NCBI GenBank assembly: GCA_964522525.1
Contig: CAZFWG010000001.1
Coordinates: 51,398-115,397 of the forward strand
Reading direction: 5' to 3'
From: CAYUYV01 sp964522525
GTDB taxonomy: Bacteria > Pseudomonadota > Alphaproteobacteria > JAJFIK01
DNA: 64,000 bases
The notes below the pieces were generated by a model. It saw nothing but the letters and a program-made list of their open reading frames with translations. It searched no databases and had not been told where the DNA came from. Below, one piece after another: positions 1 through 9,309 of this stretch. Position 1 is the first letter of the stretch, and each line of letters starts with the position of its first letter. The position numbers and the translations under genes were made by a program.

Positions 1-1103
1 CGGCGCCAGGTATCCAGGAATTCAGGGATGCGGGCGTCGTCTTCCAGGAGGTGACCGGTCGTTTTGTCGCCCAATGGACCCCGGAACTGTCGTTCACGGA
101 TTCCACGAACATCTATTTCTCCTATTCCCGGGGCTTCAAGAGCGGGGGCATCAATCCGCCTTTCGATGCGGCGCTTTTCCCGAATGTGCCGGCCTTCTTC
201 GATCCTGAATTCATCAACGCCTATGAAGTCGGGACCAAGAACTCCCTGTTCGGCAATCGCCTCCAGGCCAACCTCACGGGCTTCTTCTATGACTATTCCG
301 GGCTGCAGATTTCCCAGATCGTCAACCGGACATCGGTCAACGTGAATGTGGATGCCCGGATTTTCGGCCTCGAAGCCGAATTCCTCGCGGCGCCCACGGA
401 CAACTGGCTGTTCAATCTCGATATCGGTTACTTGAACACCTCCATTCAGGATACGGCCATTGTTGATCCCCGTGATCCCAGCAACGGATCGGACGACGTC
501 ACGTTGATCAAGGATTTCGCCGATGCCTCCAACTGCGTCGTGGACCACAATGGGGGCGGGGACCTGATCTCGTCCGGTGTCGCCGATGCGCTTGGTGCCG
601 CCGGTGTTCCCTTCATTCCCGCCCAGACGCCGGGCATCGCCTTCTCCGGGTTCAGCACATGTGCCGGCCTTCAGGCGGCCCTGCAGGCTCTGGGTGTGCC
701 CCAGTTCGTGACCGACGGCGTGCCGCAGGATCTTGATGGCAACAATCTTCAGAACTCCCCGGAATTGACCTTCAATATCGGGGCTCAGTACACCTATGAT
801 TTCAATCTCGACGGGCGGAGCCTCGCTCTTGAGACACGGGTGGACTACTACTATCAGACCAGCTTCTTTGGTCGGATCTTCAACGACCCGATCGATGAGT
901 TCGACGCCTTCGGCCATTTGAACCTGCAAGTGACCCTGTATGGCCCGGATCAGGACTGGTTCGTGCGCGGGTTTGTCCAGAACCTGACCAACAATGATGC
1001 GATTACCGGTCAGTTCCTGACCGACGCCTCTTCAGGTTTGTATACGAATGTCTTCGTGCTCGACCCGCGCCTGTTCGGCGGTGAGATCGGCTACCGTTTC
1101 TGA
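1..1103 (+). CDS. TonB-dependent outer-membrane receptor, C-terminal part (gene enters from the left edge)
   Basis: The reading frame is open from base 3 with no start in the window, so only the last ~366 residues of the beta-barrel are seen. The stretch near residues 30-45 (YFSYSRGFKSGGINPPF) is typical of TonB-dependent receptors of marine and aquatic alphaproteobacteria. Alternating aromatic strands follow, and the protein ends in GYRF, the terminal Phe expected of an outer-membrane barrel. Such receptors import siderophores, cobalamin or oligosaccharides using TonB/ExbBD energy; the substrate cannot be told because the plug domain lies outside. A clear intrinsic terminator follows at once, so it ends its transcription unit. 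Confidence 0.9.
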   Translation, partial: APGIQEFRDAGVVFQEVTGRFVAQWTPELSFTDSTNIYFSYSRGFKSGGINPPFDAALFPNVPAFFDPEFINAYEVGTKNSLFGNRLQANLTGFFYDYSGLQISQIVNRTSVNVNVDARIFGLEAEFLAAPTDNWLFNLDIGYLNTSIQDTAIVDPRDPSNGSDDVTLIKDFADASNCVVDHNGGGDLISSGVADALGAAGVPFIPAQTPGIAFSGFSTCAGLQAALQALGVPQFVTDGVPQDLDGNNLQNSPELTFNIGAQYTYDFNLDGRSLALETRVDYYYQTSFFGRIFNDPIDEFDAFGHLNLQVTLYGPDQDWFVRGFVQNLTNNDAITGQFLTDASSGLYTNVFVLDPRLFGGEIGYRF

Positions 1104-1131
1104 TCCCGCACCTTTCGCTAGAAGGCTTGCC

Positions 1132-1167
1132 ATCCCCGCGCTCGGCCTCATGGGCGCGGGGATTTTT
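1132..1167 (+). terminator. Rho-independent terminator of the TonB-receptor gene
   Basis: A perfect 10-bp stem (atccccgcgc at 1132-1141 pairs with gcgcggggat at 1154-1163) with a 12-nt loop is followed by five Ts. It begins 29 bases after the receptor stop codon. Confidence 0.88.
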
Positions 1168-1301
1168 CGTTGCTGCCTGAAGATCGCCCTCGACTTTTCC
1201 GGCTTCTCGCATCCGTGTCCCTGTCCTAGACTGACTGGAAACCGGGTAATTCCGCTTCCCGGGCTAAGCGTGTCAGCGTGATGGCGATTATGGGGGTTCC
1301 T

Positions 1302-3212
1302 ATGGAAAAGCGACGTCTGTTTTGCCTTGCAGCCACGGGGCTCATTCTTGGCCTGATGATCCGCGTGACGGATGCCGGGGCCGTTGATCCAGACCTTGAT
1401 CGAACGGACGAGGCGATCGGGGCGGAATTTGAGGAATTGGGTGAGGCCCAGGAACATGTGCTCGTGCCCATGCGTGACGGGATCGGGCTTTCCACCAATA
1501 TTTATCTGCCTAAGGACCGGGATGGTCCGGTACCGGCCGTGTTCTGGCGCACGCCCTATCGGTTCACGCCCTTGCGCACGACACACAAGCGCATGGCGCT
1601 CAAGGCCATGCGCCGGGGCTATGCGTTCGTGATTCAGAATGAGCGCGGCAAGTTCTTTTCGGAAGGGGAGTTCGAGATCCTCGGCTATCCGCAGACGGAT
1701 GGTGTGGATGCCTTGGACTGGATCGCGGAACAGGACTGGTCCAACGGTAAAGTGGGGACGCTCGGCTGTTCCTCGCCCGCGGAATGGCAGATGGCGCTTG
1801 CCGCCCAGGATCACCCGGCCCATGCCGCCATGGTGCCGATGGCGCCGGGGGCCGGCATCGGCAAGATGGGGCCCTATTGGGAGCAGGGAAACTGGTATCG
1901 GGGTGGGGCGGAGCAAATGTTCTATCCGCCCTGGCTCTATAGCGCCGTGCAAAGCCCGTTGCGCCCCCAATTGCCCAAGGGTCTGAGCCAGGAGGAGCGG
2001 GCGCGGCTCGCTTCCTACTACACGCTTGCGGCCAAGATGCCCGAGGTCGATTGGGCCAAGGCCATCCGCCATCTGCCCTTGAGCCGGATGATGCGGGAGG
2101 TGAAGGGGCCGCGCGGCACCTGGGATGATTATGTTTCGCGCACGCCAGGCGATCCGGGTTGGCGTGAGGGTGGATTGTTCCATGACGACATGAAGATCGG
2201 TGTTCCGTCCTTGTGGATCTATTCCTGGTTCGACGTCTCCATCGGTCCCAATCTGGCGCTGTTCAACCATGCCCGCACCAACGCCACCGACCGTCAAACG
2301 GCGCGCGACCAGTTCATGGTGGTGGGCCCCAATCTCCATTGCGCGTTTTTCAGGGATAACAGCGATCTGACCGTTGGGGAACGGAAAATGGGCGATGCCA
2401 GTTTCGATTATGAGGAACTGATCTATGCGTTTTTCGACCGGCATCTGAAGGGGGAGCGCAACGGGTTCCGCCGCAACAATCCGCCGGTGCGTTATTTCAA
2501 TATGGGAGAGAACAAATGGCGGGAGGCGGATCAATGGCCGCCCGCCGGAACCAAGACTCGCACGCTCTATCTGACCAGCGAGGCCGGTGCCAATTCTCTC
2601 TATGGGGACGGGACGCTTGTCTCGGAAGCCCCCGAAACAGCGGCAGCGGACGGTTTCACCTATGATCCCATGAACCCGGTGCCCTCGAAGGGCGGCGGCA
2701 TCTGTTGCATTGGCGATGCGGTGGAGGGCGGCGTCTTTGATCAGCGTCCCATTGAGGTGCGTCACGATGTCCTCGTCTACACGACGGCACCGTTGGAAAG
2801 CGACATGGACGTGACGGGACCCGTGGGTGTCACCCTCTATGTCTCGTCCGATGCACCGGACACGGATTTTACGGTGAAGCTGATCGATGTTCAGCCCGAC
2901 GGCACGGCGTTCAATGTCGACGAAACGATCCAGCGCGTGCGCTGGCGGGAAGGGTATGACCAGGACCCGGTCTTCATGGCGGCGGGGGAGATCTATGAGG
3001 TCAGCATCCAGCCCATGGCCACGGCGACGCGGTTCAAGAAGGGCCACCGGATCCGTCTCGAGGTTTCCTCATCGAACTTTCCCCGCTTCTCCCGCAACCT
3101 GAACACGGGCGGCGCCAATTACGATGAAAGCGAACCGCGGGTTGCGAAAAACAAGGTGCATCACGGGCCGGACCATCCGTCCCGTCTGGTCCTGACGGTG
3201 GTTGAAGACTGA
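1302..3212 (+). CDS. CocE/NonD-type (S15 family) alpha/beta hydrolase, exported
   Basis: A 636-residue hydrolase of the cocaine-esterase/X-Pro dipeptidyl peptidase family, which cleaves esters or amides of acylated substrates. A hydrophobic N-terminus (MEKRRLFCLAATGLILGL) suggests a signal peptide or anchor, so it probably acts in the periplasm. The likely triad is Ser157 (in GCSSPAEWQ), Asp311 (SWFDVS) and His346 (NLHC), in the family order. The C-terminal ~230 residues form the jelly-roll domain (VTGPVGVTLYVSS). The start at 1302 is chosen over an ATG at 1278 because GGGGGTT precedes it at good spacing and the hydrophobic segment then begins directly. It converges on hisI with a 16-bp gap. 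The substrate is unknown. Confidence 0.87.
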   Translation: MEKRRLFCLAATGLILGLMIRVTDAGAVDPDLDRTDEAIGAEFEELGEAQEHVLVPMRDGIGLSTNIYLPKDRDGPVPAVFWRTPYRFTPLRTTHKRMALKAMRRGYAFVIQNERGKFFSEGEFEILGYPQTDGVDALDWIAEQDWSNGKVGTLGCSSPAEWQMALAAQDHPAHAAMVPMAPGAGIGKMGPYWEQGNWYRGGAEQMFYPPWLYSAVQSPLRPQLPKGLSQEERARLASYYTLAAKMPEVDWAKAIRHLPLSRMMREVKGPRGTWDDYVSRTPGDPGWREGGLFHDDMKIGVPSLWIYSWFDVSIGPNLALFNHARTNATDRQTARDQFMVVGPNLHCAFFRDNSDLTVGERKMGDASFDYEELIYAFFDRHLKGERNGFRRNNPPVRYFNMGENKWREADQWPPAGTKTRTLYLTSEAGANSLYGDGTLVSEAPETAAADGFTYDPMNPVPSKGGGICCIGDAVEGGVFDQRPIEVRHDVLVYTTAPLESDMDVTGPVGVTLYVSSDAPDTDFTVKLIDVQPDGTAFNVDETIQRVRWREGYDQDPVFMAAGEIYEVSIQPMATATRFKKGHRIRLEVSSSNFPRFSRNLNTGGANYDESEPRVAKNKVHHGPDHPSRLVLTVVED

Positions 3213-3228
3213 AGGTGCGCCGACCGCC

Positions 3229-3624
3229 CTACGCGGTCTCGACCGGCGGGTCGGTTTCAACCAGCCCGCCGGGTTTCACGGACCAGAAAAAGCAGGTGGG
3301 CCGATTGGTGTGGCAGGCGGGTCCGGTCTGGTCGACCTGCATCAGGATCGTGTCGCCATCGCAATCCACCCGCAGTTCCACAAGTTTCTGGATATGGCCC
3401 GAGCTTTCGCCCTTGCGCCACAGGGCCTGGCGGGAGCGGGACCAGTAGCAGACGCGACCCGTTGAAAGGGTTTCGCGCAATGCGTGTTCATTCATCCAGG
3501 CCATCATAAGCACCGCGCCGCTCTCGGCGTCCTGGGCGATCGCCGGGACAAGGCCGGCCCTGTCGAAAGACACGGCATCAAGAGCGGCGGTGAGCGCCTC
3601 GGGGCTGGGTGGGGTCCAGGTCAT
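3229..3624 (-). CDS. hisI: Phosphoribosyl-AMP cyclohydrolase
   Basis: This 131-residue protein opens the purine ring of phosphoribosyl-AMP in the third step of histidine biosynthesis, in the cytoplasm. The zinc/magnesium site motifs are intact: CDGD near residue 90 and GPACHTNRPTCF near residues 103-114, with SRSRQALWRKGESSGH upstream of them. Length matches stand-alone HisI; no HisE domain is attached. The start at 3624 has GGAG six bases upstream; an upstream extension of the frame to 3765 has no conserved content. It stands alone, away from other his genes, as is common in alphaproteobacteria. Confidence 0.96.
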   Translation of the reverse strand: MTWTPPSPEALTAALDAVSFDRAGLVPAIAQDAESGAVLMMAWMNEHALRETLSTGRVCYWSRSRQALWRKGESSGHIQKLVELRVDCDGDTILMQVDQTGPACHTNRPTCFFWSVKPGGLVETDPPVETA

Positions 3625-3847
3625 GGAGCACTCCAAGGGGTTGGTGGGGCCGAAGTCTAACGGGGGTACCCCATTTCCGGCCCGATCCTTGCTTCTAAAT
3701 GGGAGCGAGACAATGGCGGGACGAGCATCGGCGGTATTTGACCCTGTCGATCGGGCGGTACGCAACGTGCAAGGGCGCGCCGTCTCGACGGTTTCCCGCC
3801 CCCGATGCTAGGATCCTTGGTCGGGACGAGAGTGAAGGCTGACAGCG

Positions 3848-6601
3848 GTGATCATCTCCCACAAATACCAATTCATCTTCATTCGGACCAGCAAGACCGC
3901 TGGAACCAGCGTCGAGATCAGCCTGTCGCGGTTCTGCGGCCCCGACGATGTGGTGACGCCCCTGGACCCGGAAGAGGAATATGTCCGGCGGGACTTGGGT
4001 GTCCATCCCCGGCATTTTCTGCGTCCTCCGTTCCAGTTTCTGGCGGGCAACATGCTCAATCTCTTTCAGGTTCATCCCCCGTCCGGCCGCCTGCTGACGC
4101 GGATAGTGGGTCAGCGCTATTCCGCCTTCATGTCCGCCCGCGAGGTCAAAGCGCGGGTGGGCCCCGACATCTGGGACAGCTATACCAAATTCGCCATCGA
4201 ACGGGACCCGCTCGACCGGTTGATGTCGTCCTACTATGCGGATCTGGTGGCGGACCGGGTGCGGACCATCGACGAGTTCATGGCCCAGCCGACGCTTGAG
4301 TCCAATTTCGAGACCTATTCCCAGGACGGGGAGATCATCGTCGACCGGATCCTGCGCTACGATCAGCTTAAAGAGGAGCTGCGGGACCTGTGTGGCCAGT
4401 TGGGCGTGCCCTTTGACGGCTGGCTGCCCCGCGCCAAGGCCAACAACCGACGCAACAAGCGCAACTGGCGGGACTTGCTGGACGAGACGCAGATCGACCG
4501 GATCTGGTTTGAATGCGCGCGGGAATTCCGTGTCTTGAAGGATTTGGGAGCGCCGCTTCCGGAGGAAGTCCTGCCGCTGGTCGAGCCGGCCCCGGCTCCC
4601 CGTCCCAAGGCGCCCGCAACCGAAGCGCCCCGATCGGAAACACCAAGACCGGAAACACCCAGACCGCAGGCGCCCAAGCCGGAGAAAATCCGTCCGGCGG
4701 CACCAAAGACGCCGGCGCCCGAACCGGCCGCAACGAGACCAGCCGAAACCATCGCCAGGTCCGAGGGACCATCGGACCGGATCAATCGGAAGCCGGCCGC
4801 CGCCCCAAGCGCCGCGAAGCCGGTCCGCAAACCCGTGCGGGTGCGTCCCCAGGATCGGGCGCCCGAGCCCATTGTGGATCCTCTGCCGGCGCATCATCCG
4901 GGCCCGGCGCCCTCGGCGCCCCCATCCTCCGCGCGCGGCCAGAGCCCGCTTTCCGGGGAACTCCTGTCGGAAATCGACGCCCCCGCCCGGGATCCCGTGG
5001 TGCCCGAACCCGCGGTGGCGGAGGAACCCGCTCCCGTGCAAGGCACGCCAAAGGCGCGTCCCTGGCTTGATCCGGAACCGGCGGTGACCCCGTTGGAACG
5101 GGTCAATGGGCGGGGGGGCAAGCAAGACAAGACCGTCGCGTCCGCCGGCCGTCCGAAGACGCCGCGCCCGCCAAAGGAGCCCGTCGATCCGCTTGTGGAT
5201 GTGCTGGCCGAGGTCAAGGCCGATCTGGTTCGCCCGAAGGGGCCCCTGCGGCCTGTTCCCTTGGACGAGGAGAAAGCGCCTCGGGATGGCGAGCCGTCAC
5301 CGGCGGGGACCGTGTCCGAGGTGGCGGGCACGCAGGGCGGCGCCGTTGATCCCGCAGCCCCGAAATCCGCCGCCGGACCTTACGAAACCGTTGATAAGAC
5401 CCTGGTCGATCACGATGCTGCGGAAATCGACGTGGCGGATGACGGGCCCGATGGTTTTCCGGATGCGGCCGTCATGTCGAGCCTGCCGCAGGAGGAAACC
5501 GCGCCCCGTCCCCAGCCCGATGAGGGGCTGGACGCGGATGAACTCCTCGGCTCGATCCGGGCCATTCAAGCGGTGCGCGCGGCTCAGGTGCCTGAAGGCG
5601 ACGCCGTCTTGAGCTATGACGATGTGTGGCAGGGGGAGAAAACCCCACAAGCGCCGCCGCCCGTTGAACCGGCGCCCCCCGCACGGGTCCCGGATCCGGA
5701 GCAGCGTCCGGCCCCGGTTCCCCCACAAGCTCCTGCAACGCAGCCGCCGCAAACGGACAGTGGATCGGCGCCTTTGTCCCCCTCCGCCATGATGGCCAAG
5801 GCCAAGGAAGGTCTTCCGAGCAAGGAATCTTTCCAGGCGCAGCTCAAGGCGGAGATCGAGAAATCACTGCGCAATGCCTTGAGCGAGGCTCTGGTGTCGC
5901 GCCGCATTGCCGAGGCCCTGCAAAAGCGGGTGGCCCGGAAAGAAGAACCGAGCGAAGCGGAAGAGGCGCTAAGCCAAATCGAGACAGCACCGGCGCCCCA
6001 AACTGAATCAAACGAGCCTCCCCTGTCCCGGGACGAGTCACCGTCAGCGCCCGTGCCATCGGTCCCCGAATCCAGTCCGGCCATCGCCATGCTGGAGCGT
6101 TTCCAGGAAAAATGGGCCCCGCTTTTGCGTCCGGAAACGGCACGCGACCAAGGCAGCCAAAAGCTGAACGAGCCGCGCGCGCCGGCGCTTCCCGCCGCTT
6201 CGGGTTCGGGCCGCCCATCCGTTTCGCCGCCCCTGCAGGAAACGCCGGTCGAGGCTTCGGCGAAGGCCGCGCCTGAGATCCAGATCGCCGCGCCGGATCC
6301 TCGACAGGTCCGGACCCAAACGGTGAAGGTCCCTCCCGCGCGCACGCCGGGCATGTTCGATGAGACCGGGGCCGGGGGCCCGTTGACCCTGGCGCCGCCG
6401 GAACCGCCCGCTTGGCTCGATGATGACGATCTTTCCTGGTTGCCGGGATATGAATCCGACGACGAGGATGGTCCTTTCCCGGACGGGCTCGGCGGCCCGA
6501 CCAGTGGTGCCGACAGCACAATGGTGACCACGGCGGCGCCCCCCGGCCAGACGGCCCCTGTGCCGGGTGTGCCCATCCTGCCGTCAACGCCCAGCAAATA
6601 A
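3848..6601 (+). CDS. Sulfotransferase-family domain fused to a ~680-residue Pro/Ala-rich disordered tail
   Basis: Residues 1-~240 look like a Sulfotransfer_2-type enzyme that would move sulfate from PAPS. The 5'-phosphosulfate loop is RTSKTAGTSVE (residues 13-23), and the 3'-phosphate element is the ERDPLDRLMSSYY region starting at Glu118. From ~residue 240 to 917 the sequence becomes low-complexity, rich in Pro, Ala, Glu and Arg. It has a few predicted helical islands (AEIEKSLRNALSEALVSRRI near residue 670) and an acidic Trp-containing patch (WLDDDDLSWLPGYESDDED) near the end. Family members are normally ~200-300 residues. The GTG start at 3848 has GAAGG nine bases upstream. It diverges from hisI and has its own terminator. 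The role of the tail is unknown; polymer tethering or protein scaffolding is possible. Confidence 0.75.
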   Translation: MIISHKYQFIFIRTSKTAGTSVEISLSRFCGPDDVVTPLDPEEEYVRRDLGVHPRHFLRPPFQFLAGNMLNLFQVHPPSGRLLTRIVGQRYSAFMSAREVKARVGPDIWDSYTKFAIERDPLDRLMSSYYADLVADRVRTIDEFMAQPTLESNFETYSQDGEIIVDRILRYDQLKEELRDLCGQLGVPFDGWLPRAKANNRRNKRNWRDLLDETQIDRIWFECAREFRVLKDLGAPLPEEVLPLVEPAPAPRPKAPATEAPRSETPRPETPRPQAPKPEKIRPAAPKTPAPEPAATRPAETIARSEGPSDRINRKPAAAPSAAKPVRKPVRVRPQDRAPEPIVDPLPAHHPGPAPSAPPSSARGQSPLSGELLSEIDAPARDPVVPEPAVAEEPAPVQGTPKARPWLDPEPAVTPLERVNGRGGKQDKTVASAGRPKTPRPPKEPVDPLVDVLAEVKADLVRPKGPLRPVPLDEEKAPRDGEPSPAGTVSEVAGTQGGAVDPAAPKSAAGPYETVDKTLVDHDAAEIDVADDGPDGFPDAAVMSSLPQEETAPRPQPDEGLDADELLGSIRAIQAVRAAQVPEGDAVLSYDDVWQGEKTPQAPPPVEPAPPARVPDPEQRPAPVPPQAPATQPPQTDSGSAPLSPSAMMAKAKEGLPSKESFQAQLKAEIEKSLRNALSEALVSRRIAEALQKRVARKEEPSEAEEALSQIETAPAPQTESNEPPLSRDESPSAPVPSVPESSPAIAMLERFQEKWAPLLRPETARDQGSQKLNEPRAPALPAASGSGRPSVSPPLQETPVEASAKAAPEIQIAAPDPRQVRTQTVKVPPARTPGMFDETGAGGPLTLAPPEPPAWLDDDDLSWLPGYESDDEDGPFPDGLGGPTSGADSTMVTTAAPPGQTAPVPGVPILPSTPSK

Positions 6602-6658
6602 GATCGCTGGGGCCAATAAGGCAATTTAGAAGGATTTCTGCCTACCTTCTCGGAAAAC

Positions 6659-6694
6659 GGGGAGGACGCGTCGAGGCGTCCGTCCCCTGTTTTT
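6659..6694 (+). terminator. Intrinsic terminator after the sulfotransferase-fusion gene
   Basis: ggggaggacgc pairs with gcgtccgtcccc (one bulged base) around a short loop and is followed by tgttttt. It lies 57 bases after the stop at 6601 and just before the histidine-kinase ribosome site, so the kinase may be read partly by its own promoter or by read-through. Confidence 0.75.
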
Positions 6695-6710
6695 CGGGAG
6701 TGCCTTTGCC

Positions 6711-8522
6711 ATGATACGGAGGCTGTGGGCCGGCTGGCTGGGCTGGATCGACCGTTTCGCGGTCGAAGGCGCCGGTGAGGACTTCGTCGCAATCGTCCGT
6801 TACCGGACTTTGGCGACGACCAGCCTGCTGATTACCCTCCTCATGCTGCCGAGCCCCGTCCGAGGCTACTTCGTGCTTGACCTGCCGGACTGGGTCGTGG
6901 GCTATCATGTCCTGTGTCTGCTCATGGTCGCGGCCGCCATGCCCACGATGGTCTTGACACGACACATTATATGGCCGACGACACAGATTGTGGCCGGCTT
7001 ATATCTTTCCGTGATCGAAACAGGCCTGCGGGCCGGCGGTCTTGACGGCGCCACATCCCAGATCCTGGCTATTCTTCCCCTGGCCGCCGGTCTGATGCTG
7101 GGTATGCGCTATTGCCTCATTTGTGGTCTGATCGTTGTCTTGACTTATGGCTTTTTGTTCTATGTTTCCGTCAGTCTTCCCGCCGCACCAATGGCCTCAC
7201 CGTCCAGCGGGCCGGGCAGACAACTCCTCTACTATGTGATCGTCACCCTCGGCATCACCGGTTTCACCTTTGCGCTTCTTCTGATCCTGAAACATGCTGT
7301 CCGCTCTCTCGAGCAGGCCAGGGACATCGCCGATGCGGCCAATCGGCAAAAATCCGAGTTCCTCGCCAATATGAGCCATGAAATCCGGACACCCATGAAC
7401 GGCGTTCTGGGACTGCTCCATATTGCCCGTGAGAAGAACGCATCGCCGGACGTCGGCGACCTGTTGGACGACGCCCATGCAAGTGCGGGTCTGCTGCTGG
7501 ACATCATCAATGACATCCTGGATTTCTCGAAGCTGGAAGCTGGCTGTATGGCCATCCACGCCCGGCCCTTCGCGTTCAAGGAGACGGTCCGGCGGGTCGC
7601 CGCCCTCGTGAAGCCGAAAGCGGTCGAGAAGGGGCTCGATTTCCGGATCTCCTTTGACGCTGACATCCCCCCGTGCCTCATCGGAGACGAGACGCGACTT
7701 CAGCAGATCCTTTTCAATATCCTGGGCAACGCCGTCAAATTCACGGATCAGGGCCGGGTCGATCTGCGGGTCACCGCGTTTGAGATCCAGGCGGAGCACG
7801 TCTCGCTGCGTATGGAGGTTGAGGATACGGGGCCCGGCCTTTCCGATTTCGACCGATCAAGGGTGTTTGAACGGTTTACCCAAGTCGATTCATCGGTGAC
7901 TAAGACCAAAGGCGGCACGGGCCTGGGCCTTGCGATCTGCAAGCAGTTGGTGGATCTCATGGACGGGCGGATCGGTGTGGCCAGCCGGGAGGGCGAGGGG
8001 AGCTTGTTCTGGATAGAGATCACCCTGCCCATCGATCATGTCGGGGACATTCAACATCAGGACGAGACCAGCGTTGCATCGGGGGGACGGGCACTCCGGA
8101 TATTGGTCGCCGAAGACAATATGATCAATCAGAAGATCATCGTTCTGATGCTGGAGAGTCTTGGGTTTGAACCGCCGATCCTCGTGGAGGACGGTCAGGC
8201 AGCCCTCGATATGCTGGGGACGAATGAGTTTGACGTGGCCCTTCTTGATATTCAGATGCCGACCAAGGACGGGTTGACCGTCGCCCGAGAGGCGCGTGCC
8301 CGATTGCAGAACGTCCCGCCCCTGATTGCCGTGACCGCCAATGCGATGGCCGGGGATGAAGAACGCTATTTGGACAATGGTTTTGACGGTTATGTCTCAA
8401 AACCCTTGAGTGCCCAGGCCCTCTGGACGGAGATCACCCGGGTCACTTGCGCATCGCGCAGCGTCGCTCAGCCGGGCAGGTCGCACAGTCAAGATCCGCC
8501 TGGAAGCCGCTCCGTTGCATGA
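6711..8522 (+). CDS. Membrane hybrid histidine kinase with C-terminal receiver domain
   Basis: A 603-residue sensor kinase. Residues ~35-195 hold about five to six transmembrane segments and no obvious periplasmic sensing domain. HisKA follows with the H-box SHEIRTPMNGVLG and phospho-acceptor His223. The HATPase domain has the N-box (FNILGNAVKF), G1 (DTGPGL) and G2 (GGTGLGLAI). The receiver domain starts near residue 463 (RILVAEDN) with phospho-acceptor Asp513 and the invariant Lys in YVSKPL. All catalytic motifs are intact. No cognate regulator is adjacent, so signal output probably passes through a phosphotransfer protein elsewhere. It converges on the redox operon with a 25-bp gap. Confidence 0.92.
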   Translation: MIRRLWAGWLGWIDRFAVEGAGEDFVAIVRYRTLATTSLLITLLMLPSPVRGYFVLDLPDWVVGYHVLCLLMVAAAMPTMVLTRHIIWPTTQIVAGLYLSVIETGLRAGGLDGATSQILAILPLAAGLMLGMRYCLICGLIVVLTYGFLFYVSVSLPAAPMASPSSGPGRQLLYYVIVTLGITGFTFALLLILKHAVRSLEQARDIADAANRQKSEFLANMSHEIRTPMNGVLGLLHIAREKNASPDVGDLLDDAHASAGLLLDIINDILDFSKLEAGCMAIHARPFAFKETVRRVAALVKPKAVEKGLDFRISFDADIPPCLIGDETRLQQILFNILGNAVKFTDQGRVDLRVTAFEIQAEHVSLRMEVEDTGPGLSDFDRSRVFERFTQVDSSVTKTKGGTGLGLAICKQLVDLMDGRIGVASREGEGSLFWIEITLPIDHVGDIQHQDETSVASGGRALRILVAEDNMINQKIIVLMLESLGFEPPILVEDGQAALDMLGTNEFDVALLDIQMPTKDGLTVAREARARLQNVPPLIAVTANAMAGDEERYLDNGFDGYVSKPLSAQALWTEITRVTCASRSVAQPGRSHSQDPPGSRSVA

Positions 8523-8547
8523 CCGGCTGTGAAGTCTGGACCTGCGC

Positions 8548-9300
8548 CTAGAGCCGTCGAACGCTTTCGGGATCAATCCGAAAACGGAGAATGGCGCCGG
8601 CCTGTTCCAATTGGCCGGATGCCTCGATGGGATCCGCCACATACCGCAGGAGCGAGTCCGGCATCGGATTGCCATCCGGATCGGTGATCAGAGCATTCGT
8701 GAAGCCGTTTTCGTGGCGCACAACGAAATGGGGCGGCACGCCCCCGATCAGGCAGAGCGTGGCGCAGGCCTTGTGAGCCTTCCCCGCGCCGGGCTTCATG
8801 ACACCCAGAAAGCATTTGCTGTCGACAATTTCCCCACGGATCGTCCGAGGTCCAAGGCTTTCGATGAGGAGGGGCGTGACGCCCGACGTGCCGAAGGCGG
8901 TAATCGCCTCGTCGCCGTCAATGAACTCGATCGAGACGCGCCCCTGGCGCTCGATATAGAAGCCCTGAACCCGAACACGCTGGTCTTCGAGACCTTCGAC
9001 CCGATCCTCCACGCCCAGTTTCCCAGTGGAAATCAGAGTGGCGACTTTCTCGACACCGTCTTCCGTGTAGAACAGCATCGGGTAGGGGATGCGGCGCAGG
9101 GTTCCTTCGAAGGTCCGCGCCTCATCGCTGAGCCACCGACCGGTGCCGGGATCCTGCTGGGCGCCCGCGAGAAGGACGGCAAGGCCCGCGCTGGCCCCGA
9201 ACAGGAATGCGGTCAGGATCATCATGGAGATGGCAAGACCGCGTGGCATGGGGGCAAGGCCGATATAGAACGGGCTTTCCGATGTCTTCTCTGCCATCAC
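8548..9300 (-). CDS. Membrane-anchored protein with Cys-rich motif, last gene of the Rieske/TPP operon
   Basis: A 250-residue protein I do not recognise by name. One transmembrane anchor lies at residues ~20-45; the rest should be periplasmic. The central part (residues ~65-125) looks like a small beta-rich domain. A second domain holds the striking run GEIVDSKCFLGVMKPGAGK followed by HKACATLCLIGGVPPHF, giving Cys-x15-20-His-x2-Cys-x3-Cys, a plausible metal, haem or disulfide site. I recall unnamed homologues next to Rieske proteins in other proteobacteria, but cannot verify that here. It starts 9 bases after the haem/Rieske gene, so the two are co-transcribed and probably form a complex. Confidence 0.7.
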   Translation of the reverse strand: MMAEKTSESPFYIGLAPMPRGLAISMMILTAFLFGASAGLAVLLAGAQQDPGTGRWLSDEARTFEGTLRRIPYPMLFYTEDGVEKVATLISTGKLGVEDRVEGLEDQRVRVQGFYIERQGRVSIEFIDGDEAITAFGTSGVTPLLIESLGPRTIRGEIVDSKCFLGVMKPGAGKAHKACATLCLIGGVPPHFVVRHENGFTNALITDPDGNPMPDSLLRYVADPIEASGQLEQAGAILRFRIDPESVRRL

Positions 9301-9309
9301 TCCCTCCGT

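Noticed and set aside
1032..3047. Long open frame (~670 codons) on the minus strand opposite the CocE-type hydrolase
   Set aside because: It is a GC-driven antisense shadow: Arg/His/Pro-rich with no domain, while the plus strand has a complete enzyme with its catalytic residues.
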